A stretch of 22,731 nucleotides of DNA from Susulua sp964536195 (GTDB taxonomy: Bacteria > Omnitrophota > Gorgyraeia > Duberdicusellales > 4484-171): assembly GCA_964536195.1 (NCBI GenBank), contig CAZHVO010000014.1, forward strand, positions 1-22,731. Reading direction: 5' to 3'. How positions within the stretch are numbered: the stretch's first letter is position 1; every line of letters begins with the position of its first letter. The notes beneath the pieces were generated by a model. That model saw nothing but the letters and a program-made list of their open reading frames with translations. It had not been told where the DNA came from and did no database searches. A program made the translations under genes and the position numbers. This document shows, in pieces, positions 1 through 5,544 of this stretch.

Positions 1-232
1 CAACTGAGTGGTGTCCCATTTTGAAAATAATAGCAGAGTTAGATTTACGGGATTTGGTGATTTCTTCTCGAGCAGTCTTTCTGATTTCATTTATTGGTTG
101 AGGGTCTCGGCTTATTCGGGCATATGCAGCTGAGAGAACCTCAGGGGTTATGTCAGTACGCTTTCCGCCTTTTTCCTCTAATTGTCGCAAGACCTCGGTA
201 TCAACATTAAACCCGGCTAAGTAAACTTTCAT
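1..232 (-). CDS. thyX: FAD-dependent thymidylate synthase ThyX, N-terminal part
   Basis: The 77 visible codons run off the left edge, so this is the N-terminal third of the protein. ThyX makes dTMP from dUMP using FAD, NADPH and methylene-tetrahydrofolate. The family is recognised from the segment reading SAAYARISRDP and the last visible residues KMGHHSV, which match the start of the conserved GH.SV.EH block of the long ThyX family. The catalytic RHR-type motif lies outside the window. The ATG at 232 is preceded by AAGGAG six bases upstream, which supports this start. The gene is downstream of a PilZ gene on the same strand but separated by 119 bases that hold a palindrome and a strong AT hairpin. 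Family assignment rests on remembered family sequence, not on a search. Confidence 0.8.
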   Translation of the reverse strand, partial: MKVYLAGFNVDTEVLRQLEEKGGKRTDITPEVLSAAYARISRDPQPINEIRKTAREEITKSRKSNSAIIFKMGHHSV

Positions 233-249
233 CTAACTCCTTTCAATGA

Positions 250-279
250 GACTTACGTTTTTTGAAAAAACGTGTAGTC
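250..279 (-). promoter_or_regulatory. AT-rich leader hairpin upstream of thyX
   Basis: An inverted repeat with stem ACGTTTTT (255-262) and AAAAACGT (266-273), extended by outer pairs GACT (250-253) and AGTC (276-279). On the thyX mRNA it is followed directly by TCTCATTGA and then the AAGGAG ribosome binding site. The same order (AT hairpin, CTCATTGA, Shine-Dalgarno) occurs upstream of the PVC signature gene at 7575-7608. It could be a leader regulatory hairpin or part of a dispersed palindromic element; function is unknown. Confidence 0.55.
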
Positions 280-285
280 GACCCA

Positions 286-323
286 TTCGACTTCGCTCAG
301 GGTCGATCCTGAGTATTTTCGAA
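286..323. repeat. Imperfect GC-richer palindrome (REP-like)
   Basis: The left arm TTCGACTTCGCTCAGG (286-301) pairs with the right arm CCTGAGTATTTTCGAA (308-323): six base pairs at the apex (CTCAGG/CCTGAG) and five at the base (TTCGA/TCGAA), with a decayed middle. An alternative seven base pair stem, TCGACCC (278-284) with GGGTCGA (300-306), is also possible. The motif resembles short palindromic repeats that I recall from many uncultured-phylum genomes. It lies between the PilZ stop and thyX. It may act as a transcript end or simply be a dispersed repeat. Confidence 0.5.
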
Positions 324-351
324 GGATCTCGTAAATTAAATTTGCAGTTTA

Positions 352-735
352 TTATCTATATGGCTTTGGGATATGCAGTAATCGCATCAATCTATTCAAA
401 TTGTAATCACTCAATTTCATAAAGGCTACGCCGACGTCATAATACTTACCAAGATTATTTTCAAAGTCAGTAGAGATGCATTGCCAGATTGCTTGTCCGA
501 CGGCTTCTATTGGAGACTCAATTCCTGGCAAATGGATAACTAAATACAGGACTGTCTTTGGCTCCATCTGCCGGTTAGCAACAATGCAGATCCCTTTGAT
601 GCTAATATTTTTTATAAAAGATGTTTTCTTTGCTGAAGAATTCTCCTCAAAGGAGTATTCAGCTATGCTTCCTCGGAAGCGTTCTACTTCTCGCTTCTCC
701 CTGTTCTTGAAGTCTTTATTCTTTTCTGGCTCCAT
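352..735 (-). CDS. PilZ domain protein (first of three)
   Basis: Small single-domain protein of 128 residues with the two c-di-GMP contact motifs of PilZ: an arginine pair in REVER (RxxxR) near the N-terminus and NISIKG (D/NxSxxG) about 25 residues later. PilZ domains bind cyclic di-GMP and act as effectors on motility, polysaccharide synthesis or secretion; the target here is unknown. The ATG at 735 is chosen over a GTG at 747 because a GGGGGAG box lies immediately upstream of the ATG, although the spacing of three bases is short, while the GTG has no ribosome binding site. A sigma70-like promoter sits at 754-782. Two further PilZ genes occur at 4646-4999 and 5150-5479, and an HD-GYP protein at 8252-9289, so a c-di-GMP network is likely. 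Confidence 0.75.
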   Translation of the reverse strand: MEPEKNKDFKNREKREVERFRGSIAEYSFEENSSAKKTSFIKNISIKGICIVANRQMEPKTVLYLVIHLPGIESPIEAVGQAIWQCISTDFENNLGKYYDVGVAFMKLSDYNLNRLMRLLHIPKPYR

Positions 736-753
736 ACACTCCCCCACTGTACT

Positions 754-782
754 AATTTACAGTTTTTTATCCCTTTTTTCAA
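754..782 (-). promoter_or_regulatory. Sigma70-like promoter for the PilZ gene
   Basis: On the minus strand a TTGAAA box (777-782) is separated by 17 bases from TAAATT (754-759). The expected transcription start leaves a leader of about 10-15 bases containing the GGGGGAG box before the ATG at 735. It diverges from the plus-strand promoter at 825-852. Confidence 0.45.
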
Positions 783-824
783 GGAAAATATTAACAAAAA
801 ATAAGACTTATATTAAGAATGAAA

Positions 825-852
825 TTGACACTTAGGTATTTGCCTCTAGAAT
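825..852 (+). promoter_or_regulatory. Sigma70-like promoter for the 92-residue unknown protein
   Basis: A perfect TTGACA box (825-830), 16 bases of spacer and TAGAAT (847-852). The predicted start lies at about 859, so the transcript would begin almost at the AAGGAGG ribosome binding site (859-865), six bases before the ATG at 872. Confidence 0.5.
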
Positions 853-871
853 ATATATAAGGAGGCAAACC

Positions 872-1150
872 ATGGATACTATTGCTATAAAGACTACCGA
901 AGAATTCCTTAAGAAGAATAAGAAGAATACTGCTGTTATCTATCTTAATGACGGAAAATCTTACGAAACTAATTCAATATACAAGATTATTGAACCGACC
1001 GTAAGTAATTTTGAACCCCTAATAATAATAGATGTGAACTTAGGCGAAGATGACCTAGCCATCATTCCTACTCGTAACATCCATCATATAATCATAAGAG
1101 GTCCGGAAAAAGAAAAGAAAGTGGGATTCTTTACCAAGAAAGCTCAGTAA
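872..1150 (+). CDS. Hypothetical 92-residue protein
   Basis: I do not recognise this protein. It is one of only two plus-strand genes and has an unusually clear initiation signal: AAGGAGG six bases before the ATG, with a good promoter just upstream. The sequence suggests a small soluble alpha/beta or beta-barrel domain. It has a lysine-rich N-terminal helix, then alternating hydrophobic strands (AVIYLNDGKSYE, PLIIIDVNLGEDD, NIHHIIIRG), and a basic tail. The strand pattern is loosely reminiscent of Sm-like folds, but no family motif supports that. There is no signal peptide or membrane segment. The stop codon at 1148-1150 is complete and lies one base before the assembly gap. Confidence 0.7.
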   Translation: MDTIAIKTTEEFLKKNKKNTAVIYLNDGKSYETNSIYKIIEPTVSNFEPLIIIDVNLGEDDLAIIPTRNIHHIIIRGPEKEKKVGFFTKKAQ

Positions 1151-1151
1151 C

Positions 1152-1251
1152 NNNNNNNNNNNNNNNNNNNNNNNNNNNNNNNNNNNNNNNNNNNNNNNNN
1201 NNNNNNNNNNNNNNNNNNNNNNNNNNNNNNNNNNNNNNNNNNNNNNNNNNN
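1152..1251. other. Assembly gap of exactly 100 N
   Basis: A run of 100 N, the usual placeholder for a scaffold gap of unknown length. Reading frames that pass through it, including the apparent C-terminus of the adjacent GspG-like gene, are artefacts. Confidence 0.97.
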
Positions 1252-1880
1252 AATGTATCGGTATTATGAATGCCCGGGTAAACATAGTGATAAGGGTTTC
1301 CCCAAGGGTCTTCGGGCATCTTGTTTAAGTAAGGACCACTCCAAGTAGTTGGCTTCGGGACCGAGGTCGGTGCCTCAATTAATGCTGATAAGCCTTGGCT
1401 AGTGCTGGGATAAAACCCATTATCAAGCTCGTAGAAAGCTAAGAACGTTTCTACCATTAGTATAGTGCTGCGAGCTAAGGTTGGATTGGTTTGCTCTGCT
1501 TCTCGACTTTTTAGTATTTCAATTAATTTTTCAGTATTAATTTTTCCGGTTTCATCTTTTGATTTTTCTAATAAATCAGGGTTAGCTTTAAGGATACCAA
1601 TGATTTCTTGTTTTCCGGCTTCTTTCTCTTCTTGGGAAACTTCCTGGTAGTCAGGGTCACTACCGTACTCCCTTTCAAATTCTTCTAGAGATATCTCGAT
1701 AATCTCATCTACGACGGCAGCTAATTCTTTCTCAGTGAGTCCGGCAGCCCCTTGTTGAGACTCCTTACTAAAAGGTTTAAGTTTTTTACCTGCACTTGAG
1801 AGGTCATCAGCAGCAAAAACAATTGTTGAAAGACAAAAACAACTCACGATTAAGGCAACTATTACTTTTTTTCTGTCCAT
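1252..1880 (-). CDS. Secreted GspG-like protein without prepilin helix, C-terminus lost in gap
   Basis: The C-terminal part matches the periplasmic domain of type II secretion major pseudopilin GspG: FYELDNGFYPSTSQGL, then W.GPYL, PEDPWGNPYHY and PGIHNTDT. The N-terminus is not a type IV prepilin leader: there is no G-FTLIE site and no long hydrophobic alpha-1 helix. It has an ordinary cleavable signal peptide (residues 1-23, ending VFA before ADD) followed by about 110 residues of acidic, helix-prone sequence. The gene starts at the ATG at 1880 with AAGGAG seven bases upstream. The last codons fall in the assembly gap; the downstream paralogue suggests that roughly 20 residues including the aspartate-rich calcium-site loop are missing. 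It is a close tandem paralogue of 1920-2594, and stretches of the DNA are identical. Confidence 0.7.
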
Positions 1881-1919
1881 AAGGCTCTCCTTTTCTTTAA
1901 TTTTTAAGTATTTTTAATA

Positions 1920-2594
1920 TTACTGCCAATTAGTTATGTCATCATCGCTCTCAATCTCATCAAGTCCATAGGAGGATAGATCGAATGTATCGGTATTGTG
2001 AATACCGGGGTAAACATAGTGATAGGGGTTTTCCCAAGGGTCTTCGGGTATCTCTTTTATGTAAGGTCCGTTCCAACCGGTTAGTTTTGGATTTGAATTC
2101 GGTCTCTCAACTAACGCTGACAAACCTTGGCCAGTGCTAGGGTAAAATCCATTATCGAGTTCATATAAAGACATGGCTGTTTTTAGTATTATTATGTTGG
2201 TTTCAGCTATAAGAATATAGGTTTTAGCTCTACTTTGATTTTCTAGTATTTCAATTAGTTTTGCAGGATCAATTTTTCCATCGCTGTCTTTCGCTTCTTT
2301 TAACATTTGAGGATTTTCCAGAAGAAGCCCTCTGACTTCTTCTGTCCCGGCTGCTACATCTTCTTTGGAGGGTTCTTCGCAGTCAGGGGTTTGTCGGCAT
2401 TCATCTATTGTTATTTCAATAATCTCACCCACTAAAGCCTCGAGCTCTTCTTCAGTGAGTCCGGCAGCCCCTTGTTGAGACTTCTTACCAAAAGGTTTAA
2501 GTTTTTTGCCTGCACTTGAGAGGTCATCAGCACCAAAAACAATCATTGAAAGACAAAAACAACTTACAACTAAGAAACCTACCATCTTCTTCAT
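1920..2594 (-). CDS. Secreted GspG-like protein without prepilin helix (complete paralogue)
   Basis: A 224-residue exported protein with three parts. Residues 1-21 are a signal peptide ending VFG before ADD. Residues 22-120 are an acidic helical region with no family I recognise. Residues 125-224 are a GspG-type domain (LYELDNGFYPSTGQGL, WNGPYI, PEDPWENPYHY, YGLDEIESDDDITNW). In true GspG this domain follows a membrane-spanning prepilin helix that assembles the pseudopilus; here that helix is absent, so the protein should be free in the periplasm or secreted. The aspartates near the end match the calcium-binding loop of GspG. Start ATG at 2594 has AGGAGG upstream. It lies directly upstream of its paralogue with 39 bases between them, so the pair is probably co-transcribed. 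Whether it interacts with a type II secretion or pilus machine elsewhere is unknown. Confidence 0.75.
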   Translation of the reverse strand: MKKMVGFLVVSCFCLSMIVFGADDLSSAGKKLKPFGKKSQQGAAGLTEEELEALVGEIIEITIDECRQTPDCEEPSKEDVAAGTEEVRGLLLENPQMLKEAKDSDGKIDPAKLIEILENQSRAKTYILIAETNIIILKTAMSLYELDNGFYPSTGQGLSALVERPNSNPKLTGWNGPYIKEIPEDPWENPYHYVYPGIHNTDTFDLSSYGLDEIESDDDITNWQ

Positions 2595-2618
2595 GCCCGC
2601 ACTCCTCCTTTTATTTAA

Positions 2619-2651
2619 TTAGCTACTATTAGCTAACTCGTAATTATATCA
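2619..2651 (-). promoter_or_regulatory. Extended -10 promoter with 5'-end hairpin for the GspG-like pair
   Basis: On the minus strand TGATATAAT (2643-2651) forms an extended -10 box with no clear -35. The predicted start near 2636 coincides with the edge of a seven base pair inverted repeat, TTAGCTA (2619-2625) and TAGCTAA (2630-2636), with a four-base loop. The hairpin would form the very 5' end of the mRNA or serve as an operator. Confidence 0.4.
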
Positions 2652-2656
2652 CAATT

Positions 2657-3595
2657 TTAAATATTTGGTTCAAAATAAGGTCCAGCCATATCTTCTTTGG
2701 GATTATGGTTTTGAACCCAACCCCCTAGCCCTAATTTCTCGACAAAATTCTTAATTTCAAGGTACTCCTGGTAATCTATTGGCCGATTTATCTGAGGATG
2801 AAGGTAAGCTCTAAAATAAGGTTGGTATTGAAACATCACGCTTACTAAAGCTCCAGGGGTATTTTTCTTTATCCAGGACAGTAGTTCCTTTGATTCATTG
2901 ATGTGATTGGGAAGGACAAGATGTCTAATAATTACTCCCTTTTTTAGCAAACTATTGCTAGTTAGGGGCTCAACCTGCCTGTTCATCTCTAAGAGGCTTC
3001 TTGTGGCAAATCTAGGGTATTCTGGGGCATTAGAATATTGTTTTGCCAACGAAGTTTCGATATATTTAAGGTCAGTTAAGTAGATATCTACTATTCCTTC
3101 TAGGTGTTTCACAATCTCTTCTTTTTCATACCCGGAAGTGTTATAGACAATAGGAATGTTAAGACCATTTTTAAATGCTAAGGTCAAGGTGCTTAAAATT
3201 TGTGGTATGAAATGTGTAGGAGTTACTAGATTTATATTGTGAACCCCCTCTTTTTGAAGGTTGAGCATGGTCTTAGCCAAATCAATTTCCGAAACTTTCT
3301 TGCCTGCTATAGTGTGGGAGAATTTATAATTCTGGCAATAGATGCACTTTAGATTACAGCCAGAGAAGAATATAGTACCGCTTCCTTTTTGTCCGCTTAT
3401 TCCTGGTTCTTCTCCCTGGTGAGCGAAAGCGCTGTAAACTACCATGTTCTTATCAGTTCCGCAATAACCGGCTTCATTTTTTAAGCGGTTTACCTTGCAG
3501 TCTCGAGGGCAGATATCACAATTGCCTAAGCGCTTCTTAAGCGAACTAGTTGCTTTCTCGGCTAATTTGATTTTTTTTACTAATTCTTTGATCAT
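2657..3595 (-). CDS. Radical SAM protein, PflX (COG1313)-like
   Basis: A 312-residue radical SAM enzyme related to pyruvate formate-lyase activases. The cluster motif CNLKCIYC (C80, C84, C87) is the canonical CxxxCxxC that binds the [4Fe-4S] cluster and S-adenosylmethionine. Upstream is CDICPRDC (C26, C29, C33) with C45, and then EEPGISGQKGSGTIFFSGC, the arrangement seen in the PflX/COG1313 family. The substrate of that family is not established. It differs from the radical SAM member of the AmmeMemoRadiSam set, so the MEMO gene at the other end of the window is not taken as evidence of a link. The ATG at 3595 has only a weak AGG upstream. It is divergent from the response regulator at 3683, with 87 AT-rich bases between. 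Confidence 0.8.
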   Translation of the reverse strand: MIKELVKKIKLAEKATSSLKKRLGNCDICPRDCKVNRLKNEAGYCGTDKNMVVYSAFAHQGEEPGISGQKGSGTIFFSGCNLKCIYCQNYKFSHTIAGKKVSEIDLAKTMLNLQKEGVHNINLVTPTHFIPQILSTLTLAFKNGLNIPIVYNTSGYEKEEIVKHLEGIVDIYLTDLKYIETSLAKQYSNAPEYPRFATRSLLEMNRQVEPLTSNSLLKKGVIIRHLVLPNHINESKELLSWIKKNTPGALVSVMFQYQPYFRAYLHPQINRPIDYQEYLEIKNFVEKLGLGGWVQNHNPKEDMAGPYFEPNI

Positions 3596-3614
3596 GGGAA
3601 AACCTAACTTTTTG

Positions 3615-3644
3615 TTGTCATTTATAGGTATATTATATTATAAT
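3615..3644 (+). promoter_or_regulatory. Sigma70-like promoter for the response regulator
   Basis: TTGTCA (3615-3620), an 18-base spacer and a perfect TATAAT (3639-3644). The region is nearly all A and T and could also carry the divergent promoter of the radical SAM gene. The leader then contains AGGAGG (3669-3674), eight bases before the ATG. Confidence 0.5.
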
Positions 3645-3682
3645 ATATATAGGAGCAAGTGTCAAAATAGGAGGCTAAGATA

Positions 3683-4066
3683 ATGGTTGAGAAGAAACGA
3701 ATTCTATTAGTTGATGACGAAGAAGATTACTGTTATTTTATGTCGCGTAATCTTGAGGCTACAGGTGAATTTTCGGTGATAGTTGCTAACGAGGGCCAAG
3801 AGGGAATTAACCTAGCCAGAAAAGAACACCCAGATTTAATTCTTCTCGATATTATTTTACCGGGAATTTCAGGTGCAGATGTGGCCAGCATCCTCTTAAG
3901 TGACCCTCAGACTAGAAGAATCCCAATAATATTCCTTACGGCAGTAGTTACTCAAAGAGAGCTAGGAGTCAAAGCAGTTAAGGAAATAGGTGGTAACAAT
4001 TTTATTGCTAAAACTGCTCAAACTGAAGAAGTGATCGAAGCTGTAAAAAAATTACTGCACATCTAA
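3683..4066 (+). CDS. Single-domain response regulator (CheY-like receiver)
   Basis: A 127-residue stand-alone receiver domain. The acidic pocket is D11-D12 in LLVDDEED, the phospho-acceptor is D56 in LILLDIILPG, and the switch and signalling residues are T86 (FLTA) and K110 (IAKTA). There is no output domain, so it must act through protein contact with a partner or as a phosphorelay intermediate. The lysine is followed by T instead of the usual proline, a mild departure. No histidine kinase is visible in the window. The start is well supported by AGGAGG eight bases upstream and a promoter at 3615-3644. It converges on the DUF4416 gene with only 31 bases between stops and no obvious terminator hairpin. 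Confidence 0.9.
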   Translation: MVEKKRILLVDDEEDYCYFMSRNLEATGEFSVIVANEGQEGINLARKEHPDLILLDIILPGISGADVASILLSDPQTRRIPIIFLTAVVTQRELGVKAVKEIGGNNFIAKTAQTEEVIEAVKKLLHI

Positions 4067-4097
4067 GCTTCTTTTCTAAACTTTCCAAATTATTTAA

Positions 4098-4628
4098 TCA
4101 CTTATCGGTATGTATCTGTTGGCGGTAGAGCTCTCTGATATTAAAGAAGATTTTTTTGTATTGGGGAGTTCGGTAATCTGGAAAGGTTGTTGGAACCTCA
4201 GAGAAGTTATTCTTTAGATAAGAGAGAGTCACCTCAGCATAAATTCCTTTACCAAGATATATCCGATGAGCAAAGTCCTTAGTAGTAGTTAAAATTAACT
4301 TAGCTTCATTGATATAGCCAGGATCGATATTTATTCTTCGGTGCAAGTTAAGGGCAAACTTTTTTTCTAATTTTAGACAATAGAGTTTAATATTTACAAA
4401 TTGTTCCGGTTTACGTAGCTTCTTGAAAGATATAAAGCGTCTACTAAGGGGTTTGCCCATCTCGGGATGGTAGTATTCAGTAAAAGTAAAGTCAATCTTC
4501 TCACTTTCAAAGTCTATCGGTCCAAATTTTCTCTCTAAATATTTTTTTGTGTTTTGATAGATCTTTTCGGTTGTGTAGATAAAGGCGCAGATAAATTTTA
4601 CCGGCAAGGGCAAGTATGTCTCAAGCAT
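4098..4628 (-). CDS. DUF4416 family protein
   Basis: A 176-residue soluble protein matching the DUF4416 pattern: KFGPIDFESEKIDFTFTEYY, RRFISFKKL, RRINIDPGYI and the strongly conserved TTKDFAHRIYLGKGIYAEV. I know the family from sulfate reducers, Planctomycetes and Omnitrophota; it has no established function. The gene is the last of a PilZ, zinc-ribbon, PilZ, DUF4416 series; it starts 17 bases after the PilZ stop and has no Shine-Dalgarno box, so it probably depends on upstream translation. The context hints at a role linked to c-di-GMP responses but does not prove it. Confidence 0.8.
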   Translation of the reverse strand: MLETYLPLPVKFICAFIYTTEKIYQNTKKYLERKFGPIDFESEKIDFTFTEYYHPEMGKPLSRRFISFKKLRKPEQFVNIKLYCLKLEKKFALNLHRRINIDPGYINEAKLILTTTKDFAHRIYLGKGIYAEVTLSYLKNNFSEVPTTFPDYRTPQYKKIFFNIRELYRQQIHTDK

Positions 4629-4645
4629 ATTAAAGAAGACTTAAA

Positions 4646-4999
4646 TTACGCTTTCAAAAGAGGATTTACAAAGACGCGAAGTATTTTTCGGTCACGATCA
4701 CTTAAATCGCTAAAATACATTGCTGCCCGATAAGGATGTTTTGTGCTTTCTCCGATAATTTCACAACGGACAATGACTCCGGTACAGCTAATTTTTCGTA
4801 TGGTCTTATTCCTATTTCTGGTGATCGGGATCAGGAGAACAACATTTAGCTTGGTCATTAGCTCCAAAGGCTTGCCCACTGGAAAATAGACCCCACTAGT
4901 GCTAATATTGGTGGTTTCAGTAAGAACGTCGAAATCGCTAACTGATAGCTTTATTGGCAGGATTTTCTCTACGCGGGGGCATTGTCGTTTCTCTTTCAT
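4646..4999 (-). CDS. PilZ domain protein (second of three)
   Basis: A 117-residue stand-alone PilZ domain. The N-terminal RQCPR is the RxxxR c-di-GMP motif and TNISTSGVYF carries NxSxxG. The remainder alternates beta strands as expected for the PilZ barrel and ends in a short helix. There is no enzymatic partner domain. The start codon overlaps the stop of the 49-residue zinc-ribbon gene (TAATG at 4997-5001), so the two are translationally coupled. Expression is likely from the promoter at 5516-5544. Confidence 0.8.
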   Translation of the reverse strand: MKEKRQCPRVEKILPIKLSVSDFDVLTETTNISTSGVYFPVGKPLELMTKLNVVLLIPITRNRNKTIRKISCTGVIVRCEIIGESTKHPYRAAMYFSDLSDRDRKILRVFVNPLLKA

Positions 5000-5148
5000 T
5001 AACTTTGCGCAGATTCTTTCTTTAACAGGTGGGCTTTAAAACAAGACTTATTACAGTAGTAACCATTATTCCTGTAATACCAATCTACCCTTCGCAAGGA
5101 TTTATTACAACTAGGACAATTCTTTCTCTTTTCTTCTGCTTTTGACAT
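4999..5148 (-). CDS. 49-residue zinc-ribbon protein between two PilZ genes
   Basis: This gene falls below common length cut-offs but is well supported by context. It begins one base after the stop of the PilZ gene at 5150 (TAAGATG) and its own stop overlaps the next PilZ start (TAATG). The product has two cysteine pairs, CPSC (C11, C14) and CNKSC (C32, C36), separated by 17 residues, followed by FKAHLL. This pattern suggests a four-cysteine zinc ribbon or treble-clef finger, similar in spirit to TRASH/YHS-type metal-binding microproteins. The remainder is lysine- and arginine-rich with aromatic residues (DWYYRNNGYY) between the knuckles. The function is unknown; RNA, DNA or protein binding are all possible. 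Perfect packing between neighbours and codon-level coherence argue against a chance ORF. Confidence 0.75.
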   Translation of the reverse strand: MSKAEEKRKNCPSCNKSLRRVDWYYRNNGYYCNKSCFKAHLLKKESAQS

Positions 5149-5149
5149 C

Positions 5150-5479
5150 TTAGGACTTAAATATTCGGTTTAGGAATTGAAATAACTTCTTTTGGGAGCT
5201 TTCAGTGGTTTCGACGAATTCTAGGCCGGTAGCATACCTTTCTGATAGCCTTTCCTTATTGCACCAAGCTACCTTTGCCTTCAGATCCAGTATGCTGTCA
5301 ATAAGATTGATATTTACCTTTATGGTATCATCTTTAGGCAGAAAATTATTGCTTACAATCTTCATTCCGCCGAGACCCAAATCTTTACTCACAGTGTAAA
5401 AATAATTCTTAGCTGGAAGTGGCTTGCATTCAACTGGAAATGAAACACCAACTCTAGGAAATTTTCTTTTATCGTCCAT
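5150..5479 (-). CDS. PilZ domain protein (third of three)
   Basis: A 109-residue single PilZ domain, first gene of the PilZ operon. RKFPR gives the RxxxR motif; the second motif reads DLGLGG, with glycine in place of the usual serine of DxSxxG. c-di-GMP binding is therefore likely but slightly less certain than for the other two. No Shine-Dalgarno sequence precedes the ATG at 5479; instead the leader contains the inverted repeat TGTAAA-4-TTTACA at 5483-5498. The promoter at 5516-5544 overlaps the end of aroB, which starts this operon independently of the aroB transcript. Confidence 0.78.
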   Translation of the reverse strand: MDDKRKFPRVGVSFPVECKPLPAKNYFYTVSKDLGLGGMKIVSNNFLPKDDTIKVNINLIDSILDLKAKVAWCNKERLSERYATGLEFVETTESSQKKLFQFLNRIFKS

Positions 5480-5482
5480 ATT

Positions 5483-5498
5483 TGTAAAAACGTTTACA
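5483..5498. promoter_or_regulatory. Operator-like inverted repeat in the PilZ operon leader
   Basis: TGTAAAAACGTTTACA is a six-base inverted repeat (TGTAAA and TTTACA) around a four-base centre. It lies 18 bases downstream of the -10 box and three bases before the ATG codon. The position suits a repressor operator or an mRNA hairpin that covers the start codon. The sequence is similar to LacI-family operators, though the symmetry centre is offset. Confidence 0.4.
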
Positions 5499-5515
5499 TT
5501 CTGACTTTATAATTG

Positions 5516-5544
5516 AATATACCATATATTTTTGCCTTTGTCAA
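5516..5544 (-). promoter_or_regulatory. Strong sigma70-like promoter overlapping the aroB stop codon
   Basis: A perfect TTGACA (5539-5544), exactly 17 bases of spacer and TATATT (5516-5521) on the minus strand. The -35 box includes the aroB stop codon (5541-5543). It would transcribe the PilZ, zinc-ribbon, PilZ, DUF4416 operon. It is the best match to the sigma70 consensus in this window. Confidence 0.65.

Noticed and set aside
476..835. Plus-strand frame of 119 codons opposite the PilZ gene
   Set aside because: No Shine-Dalgarno, antisense to a recognisable PilZ domain, and it runs through the divergent promoter region.
1131..1285. Minus-strand frames reading through the N gap
   Set aside because: The translation is mostly unknown residues from the gap, and the remainder is antisense to the 872-1150 gene; the apparent C-terminus is artefactual.
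2657..3595. Radical SAM protein as the third member of an AmmeMemoRadiSam set with the MEMO gene
   Set aside because: Its N-terminal cysteines and EEPGISG block match the PflX/COG1313 type rather than the AMMECR1-associated enzyme, and the genes are 19 kb apart.
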